64,000 bases of DNA from positions 337,446,502-337,510,501 of the forward strand of contig NC_081414.1 of NCBI RefSeq assembly GCF_030272615.1. Reading direction: 5' to 3'. The position numbers and the translations under genes are program-made. Positions 46,522 through 59,496 of the stretch are shown piece after piece. The first letter of the stretch is position 1. Every line of letters begins with the position of its first letter. The notes below the pieces were generated by a model that was given only the letters and a program-made list of their open reading frames with translations, ran no database searches and was not told the origin of the DNA. Source of the stretch: Cryptomeria japonica (lineage: Eukaryota; Streptophyta; Pinopsida; Cupressales; Cupressaceae).

Positions 46522-47564
46522 TGTTAGGTCTCAAAGACAACTGAGAGGGAGGGGGGGGGGGGGGGGTGAATCAGTTGTCCAATATATTCAACCAAAATTA
46601 ACTTAACCAAAACTTAATGCTTAATGCCGGTAAACCAAACTTTATGCCGGTAGACAGTTTTATCAGTTAATTACAGTACCGGTAAAGATTAATGCATGAA
46701 ATAGAAAGACAACAACATTCACAACACATAACACATAAATTTGTACGTGGAACCCTGTAAGGGGAAAAACCATGGTGGGAAGCCTTACCCACAATCAAAT
46801 GATACTACTACAGATAGTATGTGTATACAATATGGAGTCTGAACATGCAGAAAGGCCAGCTGCCTAGAGCTCACTATCCAATCACAAAATGGGAGTCACA
46901 CCAACTACAATTGGATGATTAAATCCAATGATAATGTACTGCACAAAATAGCATCTTCATATGCTGGATTCAGTACCGGTTAAGTTTTGATTGTCTTCTC
47001 AAAAACCTTCCTTCAATCTTCATATGATGTCTGCTTGTATAGCTCTGCTTATTTTTGCATATACCTTATTACAATCATTTTCCTTATTGCATTTCAATCT
47101 CACAAATGAGATCTTACATATATACCAAAAACTAAGACCAAATTGTGTAGGTCATCTTACAAAGAATATTACAATAAAATCAATTACAAATAAATCGATA
47201 TCCGATGCATCATGTAGGCTCAATGCATTTACAATAATAATAAAATCATCTCTATAACTTGCTATGCTGATCTAGAATAGATATTTTTGCCGGTGCATAA
47301 CATGGACCTATTTGCTGGTAACAACAAATATGCAAACCCAAATAAACTAATAACCAAATAGCCAAAACCAAGTGATCAAATAATGTCTTCGACATAACCA
47401 ATTAGTCTCCAAGTCATTCCAAGTACCAGTGAACCAAATACCGGTGACTGTGCATAAGTCACTGACTTGCCAGTGAACAAAACAAAGGTCTCCAAGTGCT
47501 GACAAGTGTTGACAAGTGTTGACATCAATGACAAAACCATATCAACATATCTAAAATACCAACA
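46522..47564 (-). repeat. Element F 5' LTR
   Basis: 1043 bp, TGTTAGGTCTC to ATACCAACA. Perfect 9-bp hairpin GACAACTGA/TCAGTTGTC (46536-46579) with a 16-G run in the loop; the 3' LTR loop has a shorter G run. Otherwise very similar to the 3' LTR. Confidence 0.9.
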
Positions 47565-47751
47565 GAATCTTCCACTACACCAATCTTTCAGAAACACCTT
47601 ATACTTACTCAATATCATCACCAAACCACACAACAACATCTAACACTCACTTGTGCACCATCCAAAACACACAGTGATATAAATGACAACACAAGATAGG
47701 TTGACATCAATGAAAACATAGCTTAACACAACTTAAGTTTCCAACACTTGG

Positions 47752-48381
47752 ATCATACAAGGATATTTGATCCTAAATGATTCATAAATCAAGCTAGGCT
47801 AAGCAATAAGAGGCTTGGACTTTTTCATGGAATTTTATATAAGGTGGATGTTATAAGAACTTGTCTCACCATTAAGGAGGTGAATGATAGAAGAATCAAA
47901 TGGATTGGTATCATTAAGGGAGAAGAGTAAAGAAGAAAGTTACATGTCAATTACCTCAGTGCTTACGAAAAAGAAAATGATAAAATACTAAGGATACAAA
48001 TAATAATGGCAAATACATAAATACTAATTAGGAAAGATCTTGCATTGGAGAAGAGGACAACATACTAGAGGGATCCAAATTCTCCTATTCCACCTCATGT
48101 TCCTTTGGTAAGTGAATCCACTACTCAAAACAAATCTCAAGACGTTGTTGCCCCTTCAGAGCAATTTATAAAGAAAAGATCATTGGCCTTGAAGGTGCAG
48201 GGAATTAGTTGAGATAGAAGTGATATCCCCAATTTGGATATATAAAATAATTGGGGTAACCATACAAATTTTTTTCCCATTTGTGGTTTAGTTTCTCTAT
48301 GCACGCACTTTGAGATGACTTTGTCATCTTGTGCATGGTTGTTATTTTGAAATTCTAAGTTATCTTCCTTTTTAAGCTCTA
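47752..48381. other. No gene seen
   Basis: Unassigned AT-rich sequence right of solo LTR J. No frame of interest and no recognised repeat apart from the array that follows. Confidence 0.4.
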
Positions 48382-49532
48382 GGTGTAAATTGGATTCATA
48401 AACCTGATTTACACCATTTTGGGCCTCTAGGTGCAAATCGGGTTCATAAACCCGATTTACACCTCCCTTCATACTTTCCTTTTACTCATAGGTGCAAGTC
48501 AGGTTTGGGAACCCTAAGCACTTAGAACCAACCTCAAATGAAAGAGTGAGAACCCAAAATGCACCTTGTCATAGTAATAAGTGCAAATCAGCTTCATGAA
48601 CCCGACTTGCACTTATTAATGACACTTTGTGTGATATTAATACCCCCTTTCCCAATTTGATTAGGAGTCTTTTATCTTGTTTTTAATCTCTTTGCCCTAC
48701 ATTTTCTCTTTTCAGTCTTTTCCTTTTGTTCGAATGCGACTATGTGAAGTTTCTTTCTCCTTCAAGTTCATAGGGTATCACTGGTGAGTTCTTTTCGATA
48801 TATTTTCTCTAGTTTTATTTTTTCCTTTTTGACCACTTTCCCTTGGTTGGCACGGTTTGGGTTTAAAAACCCTAGCCATAATTTTTTGTTGCTTCTAAGG
48901 GTATTTGGATTTGATAAATTCAAAATGCATCTCCTCTTTTTGACCTTTCCCAAATATTTCGTGTTATTCAGGTTGGTGAACCCAAATTACACCAATGTAT
49001 GGTGGTATTCAGGTTCACCAATGTATGGTGGAATTCAGGTTCACCAACCCAAATACTCCTTTTGCCTTATCCTTTGTTTCATGGTGCTATGATTTGCATA
49101 CCTTTTCTCACCCATTTTTGGAGTTGTTTGAGTTTACTGACCTGAACAACACCATATACATGGTATTTCTTGGGTTTGTAAACTCAAGCAATGCTTTTTG
49201 TCTATCTTGTGTGTTGAACTAGTGGTGGTGTTTGGGTTTACAAACCTGAAACTCACTATTCTTTAGCTCTTTTCCTTTTTGGTGTATGGTGGGCCTATGG
49301 GTCTGACCTACACCATGGATCCAACCTTTGGTGTATAGTGAATGTATAGGTCTGCTCTACACTTTTTTTAGCTACACTTTTCTTATTTGGTATAGATCGG
49401 ACCCATAGGTCTGACCTACACTGCTTTTACCCTATGCACTCTTTAGGTATACTTTGGACCTATGGGTTTGATCTACACCAATTGCATGCTTTTCCCTAGC
49501 TACAATCCAGACCTATAGGTATGAACTACACC
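48382..49532. repeat. Second palindrome array (about 13 modules)
   Basis: Modules of about 34 bp with self-complementary arms. First type: GGTGCAAATCGGGTT-CATA-AACCCGATTTACACC (48430-48463) and a copy at 48382-48415; 48576-48617 has arms AATAAGTGCAA...TTGCACTTATT. Middle type, weaker: 48855-48877, 49170-49189, 49229-49252 (GTTTGGGTTTACAAACC). Third type: GGTGTA...GGACCTATGGGTCTGACCTACACC-like at 49281-49314, 49330-49362, 49389-49421, 49445-49479 and 49498-49532. Spacing is often 48-60 bp. The host element is probably a gypsy-like LTR, but its ends were not found. Confidence 0.7.
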
Positions 49533-49718
49533 TAACCTTTATTATTGTAAAGGGAAAACATTTGATTTGGCAATTTGCAACATAGAAGGAGAAATCACCA
49601 AATCAATTTTCCCTTCAGGGAGGAATTCCTTTACATTCAAAAGAGGGGAGGAATCCACTAGATTTAGTCACAAATAAGATAAGGATTGAATACTAAGTGG
49701 ATTGATTGATTATGATGT

Positions 49719-50817
49719 TGTAGCATCCTAAAATTACACCCCTTGCAATTTTCAACCATATATAGGTCTTCACCTTAGTGTTTGTGGCCCTTGGCCTAAT
49801 TAAAGACCTGATTATGCTTATTCACATCACAAATGCTAATTTTTTTGACTTTGCACTTGATCTGCACTTGATCCCAACCCCAAAATAGGGCAAGACCAGG
49901 GCATAGTGCCCTGGTCCTCACTGGGACCAAGGCATGGTGCCTTGGTCCCCCTCATTTTGGGCCCTCTTTAACCCCTTTTTCCCATTCCAAATTTGGGTGG
50001 GATTCTACTCTCCATGTTGGCCTATTTCAGAAAATTAGATAATTAACTTGACATGCAAGTATATAAAGAGGATTTCCCCTCTCATTTGAACATTTGACAT
50101 ATCTATCAAGTATTTGACAATCACAAGAGATCAAGCATTCAAGCATTCAAGAGCAATTGAGCATTTTCAATCTTCCTTCAAGCCTTGGAGCAACAATAAA
50201 GTCAAGGATCAAGCATTGAAGTGGAGATCTACATCCTATTTCATGAAACCCTAATTCCATGTGGAGGCTTGATTTTGTACATCTAGACATCTTGGATTTT
50301 CACATCCTTCTGGAATTCTCTTTAGAATCACAATATCTTGCTTCCCCAAAAATTTGGCAAAAAGTTGGTCAAACCAAGAGGCAGCCTCTTGGTCTTGGTT
50401 TTTTCTCCCTGAATTTTGGGAGCTTGTTTTGGAAGTATTTTACAATTTAAATCTAGAGATTTGTGAAATTATATTGATTCTAGGTCAGTCTAAGGTCAAA
50501 AACAAAGTTGGGGTTTCAACATTATAAGTTCCAATGTAAATTTTAAAATTAAGAGATTATTTTCAACCCTAATTTTAAATTTGAATTTCTATCTCCTAGT
50601 GGGTAATTTTGATTTTAAATTAAGAGGTTATTTTTACATAATCCTAATTTTAAATTTCAATTTCCTAGGGGATTGCATCTTTTCAATTAATTTGTTCATT
50701 TAATTGAGTAATTGTTTTTCCTATAATTTTACATTATTCAATTATTTTGTAATTAAGATTCAAATTTCAAACGTCAAACTTCAAATTTCAAAATTCTAAA
50801 TTTCCCTCCCTTAGTGC
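49719..50817 (+). repeat. Element K 5' LTR and leader (gypsy-like)
   Basis: It starts TGTAGCATCCTAAAATT, a common plant gypsy LTR start. It contains two adjacent hairpins GACCAGGGCA-TAG-TGCCCTGGTC (49894-49916) and GGGACCAAGGCA-TGG-TGCCTTGGTCCC (49923-49949), then a TATA box (AGTATATAAAGAGG, about 50059) and a transcribed part. The LTR end and PBS before the gag start at 50818 were not identified. Confidence 0.65.
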
Positions 50818-51728
50818 ATGAGTTTTACTACTATTAGTCCAACCTACAATATTCCCGTGAGAAGAAGTTGTAGAATTAAGGCTTCCCAAGGTTTGATTAC
50901 CAAGGAGATGGAGCCTAATTTGGATAAATTTTTCAATGAGGATATTCGCGGGTCTTCCAATCCTACAAATATTCCCATTTATCCTTATTTTTTAGAAAAT
51001 TCTCATGATGTGGAGGAATCACTAAGTAGGGTTTTTGTTGACCAATTGGAGAAGATTGACAATCAATTTGAAAATCTTCAACAATGGATGAGTCAAAAAT
51101 ACTCGAAAAGTGAAGCTCTCCCATTGATTGAAGGATTAAAAAGAATAGTTCAAAGTGATAAACTTAGTGTTGATATCTTGCATGGTATGATATTGCTCAT
51201 ATTGTTGATTCTAATATTATGTTTATGAAGACTTGTGTTGAAGCCCTAGGTTATACACAACCTCCTAGTCAAATTAATCATTCCATTCCTTTGACTAGCC
51301 CTATGACTAGTGTCCCTACATTTAAATCAAACATCATGGCTACCTCTTCACAAAATGTCATGCCTACAAATGTTAGTCAAGGGGGAAAATCCTCTTCTTT
51401 CATTTCTCCTACCATGAGTCTTCCATTTGTTACCCACTCTTCTCCTATTCCTATGAATGCTAGTCAATGGGGCAACTCCTCTTCTTTCATTCCTCCTACC
51501 ATTAGTCTCACATGTGTTACCCAATCCTCTCCCATACCTACCTATCATAATGTTCCACCTCCTTATTCTCAACCCCCACCTTCCTATACCAATGTCCCTC
51601 CTCATTCTCAATCCCATCTATTCTTCAATAATGTTACTCCACCTTCATTCAACAATGTTACCACTCCTCAATCCAACATGTCTAATTTTAATCCTTCCAT
51701 CGAAGATACCATCTATTGGCAACAACAA
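50818..51728 (+). pseudogene. Element K gag N-terminal part (frameshifted, truncated)
   Basis: 50818-51228 starts MSFTTISPTYNIPVRRSCRI and contains EPNLDKFFNEDI and an amphipathic stretch (VFVDQLEKIDNQFENLQQWM). A frameshift near 51180 moves reading to 51219-51731, a Pro/Ser/Thr/Asn-rich region (PPPYSQPPPSYTNVPP). The overall look is the N-terminal part of a plant gypsy-type gag, but I see no capsid core or zinc knuckle because copia element H cuts it at 51729. Assignment is by position after a TGTAGC LTR and by style, so moderate. Confidence 0.55.
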
Positions 51729-53058
51729 TGAAGGAAAACTGAGAGGGGAGCGGAGAGGGGGAGCGAATCAGTTTTTACCTGATTAAAAAACTTAACCACA
51801 ACCACAAATCTCATAAACTACAGTAACAACAAAGATAAGAAAATTGATAGCACAACACACAACACCAATATTTTGATGTGGAAAACCCATTAAGGGAAAA
51901 ACCACGGTAGGAACCTACCCACAATAAGATGACACTCTACAGTAGTATGTGAAATAATTACAATGGGGAATGCACCAACATTTAGGCACACTGCCTAGAG
52001 CTCACAACTCAAGATACAATAACCCGGAAGGCTACAACTCTTAGGGAAGTCTCACTGACTTACAAAGAGATTCAGACTACAATCTGAAAGGAATGAACTA
52101 CAATAATAGCATCTGCTAATGCCTGATGATAGTTCCGGTTAAGCACATATGTCTTCTCTACACCAATCTCTTCTCAATACATGACACCGAAATATGAATC
52201 TTTTTGTTTGTACATACACCACTCTCTGATAATGCAAACACAACCTCGACACCTAAATTACATGACTATACCATCTATTTATACAATTCATCAACCTTGA
52301 TAACAAGGTCCGCCAAACCCTCAACTCACAATTGTAAAATTACTTAATATGATACAAAGATCGACCACTAGACCAATATAATGATATACATGATATAAAA
52401 TGGACCTAAATCAAATTCTCAAATATGCAACACCACTGGAAATTATGCCAAGATCAACAACAACACACTACACCACCAAGAATACCGTATAACATGAAGA
52501 ACATCACCGATTAAACAAAATCACCAAAAACTTGCACAATGATCAATGCGGATCATAAAAAAAAATAGGACACAATTAGGAAATACCAACAAGCACATTA
52601 GAATCATCAGTAATAGTTGTACCAATACCACTTATCGGATCTTCATCAATCAACATCTAAAAATTAAGAACACTCAAACAACAACAACTGTCACAAAGAA
52701 AGATAACTTGAAGAGCACCAAATCACGAACCATCTGAAAGGAAGATACACATGAACATCCCAAACAATCTCCCAAAATCTCAGCTCAAGATCTGATCACA
52801 CCGAAATATACTGGAGGAAATACCAAACTCTGCAAAGCATTGATCAGAAAACCCAAACTGCGAATGAGATCATATGATATGATCAATTAAGCTTCCCAGA
52901 TCACTGAAACCAATATAGAAAGATGTAATAACACTAGAAATACTCCATACACCAAACCATGATCCCAATAACCAATCTGCAATCACTAGAGCAATAAATC
53001 ACAAGAATATGTTGACATCAATGACAACAACATATCCTATCAACAACAATGTCTAACA
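51729..53058 (-). repeat. Element H 3' LTR
   Basis: 1330 bp, TGAAGGAAAACTG to AATGTCTAACA. Hairpin AAAACTGA/TCAGTTTT (51735-51775), perfect 8-bp stem with a purine-rich loop. Box GATGTGGAAAACCCATTAAGGG then AAAAACCACGGTAGGA near 51875 (split by one base). Confidence 0.85.
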
Positions 53059-53207
53059 ATCTCCCCCTTTGGCATCGATGACAATATATTGATGTGAAAA
53101 ACAATCAATGCAAAGAGCAAAAACAAACTCCCCCTAAGATTAAGTAGATAAAACAATTTTTCACATGTTTTTCTCCCCCTTCGACAACAATGCCAAAGAT
53201 GCTCAAA
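53059..53207 (-). other. Element H multiple PPTs (left part)
   Basis: Plus-strand CTCCCCC blocks at about 53061, 53128 and 53173. The first abuts the LTR. Two more lie beyond element M at about 60158 and 60186, showing M inserted in the 3' untranslated region. Confidence 0.6.
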
Positions 53208-54520
53208 GGGTAAGTGCACAAAGATGGGGGACCAAAAAGGGGTCTTAAGATGCCACTTTTTTTTCCTAAAATCAGTAAAGTTTGAACTTTGATGAGAAAT
53301 TGAAGATAGGTACAGTCAAAATTTGAAGATGCAACAAGAACAAAAGTTGAATTGCTCTGAGTCTACTTTCTAAACTACTAATTTGTTTTGAAAACTACGG
53401 AGATTAAGGGTTTCAAAAAGGGGCACCACATTTATTGGTCCTTTTTTTTCAGAAAAAAATAATAGCACGAAATGTGGTGCCCCTAAAACATCAACTTTTT
53501 AAAAAAAATTTGCAAATCACTCTGGTGAGAAAGTAGCTAAAGCATTGAAGTTTATGCCAGATTTTTTGGCTACTTTTTTTATGAATATTTGAAGTTTTAT
53601 GAATTTTCAAAGTGGACACATCCTAAAAAGCATAAATTTGAGCATCCTCCCCCCAAAAATTTGTGAAAACTAATAAAAAATCAGATTTTTTTTTTTAAAA
53701 TTGTATATAATGGAGTCTAGTTTCTAAAAATCTATTTTTTTTTCAAAATTCAATAAATGGGTAAAAATCTATGGCCAAAATACGACATGTTGGTTTTTTA
53801 CAAAAATAGGACACACTAACAAAAGAAATTATGGATGAAGACCTTAACATTATCAAAAAAAATAAAAAAAATATGGCTGGATAGCTAATAGACGGCTTGA
53901 TGACTGTATGGTGTTTTATTTTATTTTATTGAAACACATGCAAACTTGATGGAGAGCACAGACAAAAAAGTTAGAAAATTTTCAATATTTGTTGGAAAAC
54001 ATGTCTCAGGCCGGAGAAGGGCATCCAAGTCTTTGGGTTGGATGCCCAAGGAAAATCCAAGCCTTTGGCTTGGTATTTTCCAAGGCAATAAGTTTGGCGC
54101 ATGCCAAAAATGGCGCTCGCCAAATTTGGCACGTGCCAAATGAGAAAAAATTCAAAAAATCATTTGGCGCGCACCATATTTGGCGTGTGCCAAATAAGGC
54201 GCATGTCAAATGCATTTCATATCATTTTTTCATCTTAGAAAGAAAAAAAGGGTTCCCTCTCTCCGAATATATACGTAAAATATAACATTTAAGTATAAGA
54301 AAGGAAAAAGACAAATAGAAATGTCACTTATACTTAAATTTTATATTTTATGATACTTAAAGTTATATTTTATGTATATATTGTCAAGAAGTTTGAGAGT
54401 GGTTCCAGATCTCTAGGAGTTATAATGCATATTTTAGAGTTTAGAGTATTCATATAAATTTCATAAAGTCAAATTTCAGTAATCAACATGCTCATATCAG
54501 TATTATCTCTCTAGTCTCTT
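53208..54520. repeat. Element M left arm
   Basis: It contains a 15-bp perfect inverted repeat AGGGGCACCACATTT (53419-53433) with its complement (53470-53484). Six TTTGGC..GCCAAA-type palindromes lie at about 54088-54215, including a perfect 18-bp one, ATTTGGCACGTGCCAAAT (54124-54141). An AT-rich stretch follows. No gene. Confidence 0.7.
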
Positions 54521-54802
54521 ACATGCATTCCCTCTCTCTCTTCCTTAACCCCTGCTTCTCTCTCTCTCTCTCTCTTAGGTCTCTCCCTCTCTACTTCCTT
54601 CCCTCTCTCAGGTATTTCTCCCTCTCTTTCCTATCTCCCTCACCCACTCTCTCTCTTTGGTCTATCCCTCTCTTAACTTATTTCTCTCCCTCTCTCCCTC
54701 TCTCAAGTATCTATATCTCTCACTCTCTCCCCCTCTTTTAGGTATCTCCCTCCCATTTCGTCCCTCTCCCTCCCCCTCTCCCTCCCTTTCTCCTCCTCTC
54801 TC

Positions 54803-54875
<73 letters not shown>

Positions 54876-55010
54876 GCTCCCTTTCTCTTTCTCTCAAGTC
54901 TCTCTCCCTCTCATCCTTTATCTCTCTATCTCTCCCCTCTCTCAAATGTCTCTCTCTTCCATTATTTATGTCTCTTTACCTTTAACTCTTTTTCTCTCTC
55001 TTCATCTCAT

Positions 55011-55051
<41 letters not shown>

Positions 55052-56164
55052 TTCTCTTTCTCTCCCATACTTTCTCTCTTAATTATTTCTCCCTCTCAGC
55101 CTCTATCTCTCTATCCCACTCTCCTCTCTCAAGTGTATCTCTCTCCCATTATCTCCCTCTCCCTCTCCATCCCTCTCTCCCTCCCCCTTCCTTTCTCTTT
55201 TTCTCTTAAGTATCTCTCTTTCCTTCTAGCTCTCTTTCCCTCTATCCCTCCCACTCTCTCTCTGTAACTCTCTTTCCATATATCTTTCTCTCCCATTCTT
55301 TATCATTTAAGTCTTTCTCCCTCTCAGCTTCTATCTGTCTATCTCACTCTCCTCCTCTCTCTTAGGTGTATCTCTCTCCCATTCTCTCCCTCTCTCCTCC
55401 CCCTCCCTCTCTCCCTTTCTCATTATCTCTCTTTCTCCCTCTCTCCCTCTCTCCCTCTCTTCACCTCTCTCTCTAGTCTCTTACTCTCCTTCCATCATTT
55501 CCTCCCTCTCTCAGGCTCTCTCTAGCTCTCGTCATTCCTCCCTCCACCTCTTAGGTATATCTCTCTCACCATCCCTCCCTCAACCTCTTACATCTCTCTC
55601 TCTCAGTCCATCCATCCACCTCTCAAGTCTCTCTATATCTCCCCCACTCACTCTCTCTCTCTCTGTCCCCCTCTCTCAACTATCTCTATCTCATTTTTTC
55701 CTCTCTTCCTCCCCCATCCTCTCTCTCTCTCTCTCTTAGGTGTCTCTATCCCATTTTGTCTATTTTCTCTCTCCCCCTCCCTTTATCTTTCTCTCTTACA
55801 TCTCTCTCTCTTTTCCTCTAACTCTCTTTCTCTCTCAAGTCTCTCTCTCTTTCACTCTCTCCCTCTCTCTCTCTCTCCCCCTTTCCCTCTCAAGTCTTTT
55901 CTTATCTCTCTCTTTCACTATTTCCCTCTCTCCCTCCACTTCACCCTCTCTCTCAGGTGTCTCTATCCCATTTTGTCCATTCTTTACCTTCCTCTCCCTT
56001 TCTCTCTCTCTCTCAAGTCTCTCTCTCTCACAATCCCTCCATCCACCTCTCAAGTCTCTCTATATCTCCCCCACTCCCTCTCTCTCTTTGCCCCTCTCTC
56101 GGGTGTCTCTTTCCCTCTCTCCCCCCCCTCTATCTCTATCTACCTTCTCCTCACCCTCCCTTTT

Positions 56165-56260
<96 letters not shown>

Positions 56261-58091
56261 GTGCCTCTATCTCGTTCTATCCATTCTCTTTATCCCTCTA
56301 TTTTTATCTCTCTCAACTCTCTCTCACTTTGTCAAAATCCCTACATCCACCTCTTAGGTCTCTCTATGTCTCCCCTCCTATCTCTTTCTCTCACCCCCTC
56401 TCAAGTGACTCTATCCCATTCTTTCCCTCTCTCCCTCCCCATCCCTTTCTCTTTCTCTCTCAAATATCTCTCTTTCCCTCCCTATACCTCTCTCCCTCTC
56501 TTTCCCTCTCTCCCTCTCTCTTACCCTCTTTCCCTCTCAAGTCTCTCTATCTCTCTCTTTCTCTCTTTCCCTCTCTCCCTCCCCTTCCCCCTACATTTGC
56601 ATCTCTCTCTCTCTAGTGTCACTATCCCATCCTATCTATTCTCTCCCTCCCTCTCCCTCTCCCTCCCCCTCTCTCTTTCCCTCTTTCCCCTTCAAGTCTC
56701 TCTCTATCTCTCTCTTTCTCTCTTTCCCTCTCCCCCTCCCCTTCCCCCTACATTTGCATCTCTCTCCCTCTCTCTCTCTGGTGTCACTATCTCATTCTAT
56801 CCATTCTCTCCCTCCCTCTCCCTCTCTCTCTCTCTCAAGTCTCTCTCTTAGGTGTCTTTGTCCCATTAATTCCATTCTCTCCCTCCCTATCTATTTCTCT
56901 CTCTCATAATCCCTCCATCCACCTCTCATATCTCTCTATATCTCCCCCACTCCCTCTCTCTCTCCCCCTCTCTTACGTGTCTCTATCTTATTTTTTCCAT
57001 TCTCTCCCTCCCACTCCCTTTCTCTTTCTCTCTCACATCACTCTCTATTTGCCTCAAACTCTCTTTCTCTCTCAAGTCTCTCTCTCTCTCTTTCCCTCTC
57101 AAGTCTCTTCCTATCTGTCTCTTTCTCTCTTTCCCTCTCTCCCTCCCCTTCTCCCTCTCTTTTCCCCCCTCTCTCTCTTAGGTGTCTCTATCTCATTCTG
57201 TCCATTCTCTCTCTCTCTCAATCCCCCATTCACCTCTCAGGTCTCTCTATATCTCCCCCAATCCCTCTCTCTCTCTCTCTTTTCCCCTTTCTCAAGTGTC
57301 TCTATCCCATTCTTTCCCTCTCTACCTCCCCATCCCTTTCTCTTTCTCTCAAGTCTCTCTCTCTCCACTCCCATTCTTTCCATTCTCTTAATTCTCTCCC
57401 CATATCTATCCCCATCTCTCATGTGTCTCTATCCCATTCTATCCATTCTCTCTCTCTCTCTCTCTTTGTCATAATATCTACATCCACCTATCGGGTCTCT
57501 CTACATCTCCCCCCTCTCTCAAGTGTATCTATCCTATTCTTTACCTCTCTCCCTCCCCATCCCTCTCTCTCTCTCTCTCTCTCTGCCCCTCCCCATCTCT
57601 CTCTCCCTCTCTTTCCCTATATCCCTATATCCCTCTCTCCCTCTCTCTTTACCTCTTTCCCTCTCAAGTCTCTCTCTATCTCTCTCTTTCCCTCTTTCCC
57701 TCTCTCCCTCCCCTTCCCCCTACATTTGCAACTCTCTCTCTCAGGTCTCTCTATATCTCCCCCAATACCTCTCTCTCTCCCCTTCTCTCAGGTGTCTCTA
57801 TCCCATTATTTCCCTCTCCCTCTCCATCCTTTTCTCTTTCTCTCTCAAGTATCTCACTCTCTCTCTCTCCCCATCTCTTTCCCTCTCTCTCTCTCCCCCT
57901 ATTATTTCCATTATGTCCATTATATATATATATCAAGTGTCTCTGTCCCTCCTCCCTTTTCCTTTATTTATCTCTATATGTCTCTCCCTCTCTCTTAGGC
58001 CTCTCTCTCCCATTCTTTCCTTCTCTCCCTGCCCACCTCTCTCTCTCTCTCTTAGGTGTCTCTCTTTGCTATTATTTTCCTCTCTCCCTCC

Positions 58092-58171
<80 letters not shown>

Positions 58172-59214
58172 GCTCCCTTTCTCTTTCTCTCTCAAGTATC
58201 TCTCCCTCTCACCCTCTCTTTCTCTCTCAAGTCTCTCTCCATTCTTCCTCACCACACCCTAGCGATGATTTCCCCCACCAAGTCACCCAATCATTTTGAG
58301 CCACACACACACCTTATCCCTCCATACCATCCTCCCTCTCTATCACTCTCCCCCCTCTCTCTCTCCTTATCTATCTCTCTCATCATGAGTGAGAGAGATC
58401 TTGAGTGAGAGGAAGGGATGGAAAATGGGCAAGAGACCAAAGAGAGCCCAAGTGAGAGAGAGGGGTGAAGGGAAGGTTTGAGAGAGAGAGAGGTTTATGA
58501 AAAGAGGGGAAGAGGCTAGAGATAGAGATAGAGAGAGCCCATTTGAGAGAGAGGGAGATAGGAAGGGAGGGGTTTAGAGAGAGAGACAAAGTGAGAGAGA
58601 GAGGGAGATAGGAAGGTAGGACTATCTCTCTCTCAAGTCTTTCCCTCACTTTTTCTCAACCCCTACCATCCCTTCTCTCTCTCCCCTATCTCAATTAGGT
58701 TCTCTCTATGGGCTCTCTTCCTAGTATATCCCTCTATTTCCATCAACCCCCCTCTCTCTCTCTCACTTGGGCTCTCTCTTTGGTCTCTCCCTCTCTTTTC
58801 ATCAACCCCCCTTCCTTTCTCTCCTCTCTCTCTCTTTCTCTCTCTTAGGTCTCTCCCTCTCTTTTCATCAAACCCTACCTCCCTCCCTCCATCTATCTCA
58901 CTTTTTCTCTCTCTTTGCCTCAACCCTTCCCTCCCTTTCACACTTATTCTCTCTCTCCCTCTAATATCTCCTTCTCTATCCATCCCTTCAAGTTATATTC
59001 TCTCTTTCCATCAACACCTTCCTTCCTCTTTCTATCTCTTCCACTTGATCTCTCTCTCTCTCTCTCTCTCTGGTATCTTTCTCTATTTTCATCAACCTAT
59101 ACCTCCCTCCCTCTATCTCTCTCACTTGGGCTCTCTTTTCCTCAACCCCTCCCTCCCTCTCTCACTTAATCTCTCTCTCTCTTTCCATATTTTCCTCCCT
59201 CTCTTTCCATCAAC

Positions 59215-59248
<34 letters not shown>

Positions 59249-59456
59249 ATGGTATCTCCCTCAACCCATTCCTCCCTCCCTCCCTCCCTCTCTCTTTCAC
59301 TTTGAATCTCTCTCTCTCTATCGCTTGCTTAGGATCTCTCTATCCTTGGTATTTTCCTTTCTTTCCATCAACCACTCCCTTCCTCCCCCCATCTCTCTTA
59401 CCTTCTCTCTAGTCTCTCTCTCCTTGGTATTTGGTTTTCTTTCCATAAACCACAAA

Positions 59457-59496
<40 letters not shown>

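Larger units (their letters stand above)
40917..47564 (-). mobile_element. Element F: Ty1/copia retrotransposon, TSD GAATT/GAATC
   Basis: 6648 bp on the minus strand. 3' LTR 40917-41976, PPT region, gag-pol 42305-46464, PBS 46508-46520, 5' LTR 46522-47564. Flanking 5-mers are GAATT (40912-40916) and GAATC (47565-47569), one change apart. Gene order gag-PR-INT-RT-RH. It is close to element D in sequence. Several stops and frameshifts; no large deletion in the integrase core. Confidence 0.9.
39517..47746 (-). repeat. Solo copia LTR (J), TSD CTTGG, split by element F
   Basis: The LTR is 39517-40916 plus 47565-47746 (about 1.58 kb). Plus-strand ends TGTTGAACTC and TTTCCAACA. TSD CTTGG is perfect (39512-39516, 47747-47751). 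The copia box TTTACGTCAAAACCC...GGGAAAAATCAC lies near 39672. The U5 hairpin is reduced to GACTA/TAGTC (39540-39558). No internal region exists, so this is a solo LTR. Confidence 0.8.

Noticed and set aside
50818-51731. Possible host gene with a proline-rich tail
   Set aside because: It follows a TGTAGC-type LTR with a TATA box and is cut by a copia insertion; a gag relic is more likely. Evidence is moderate only.
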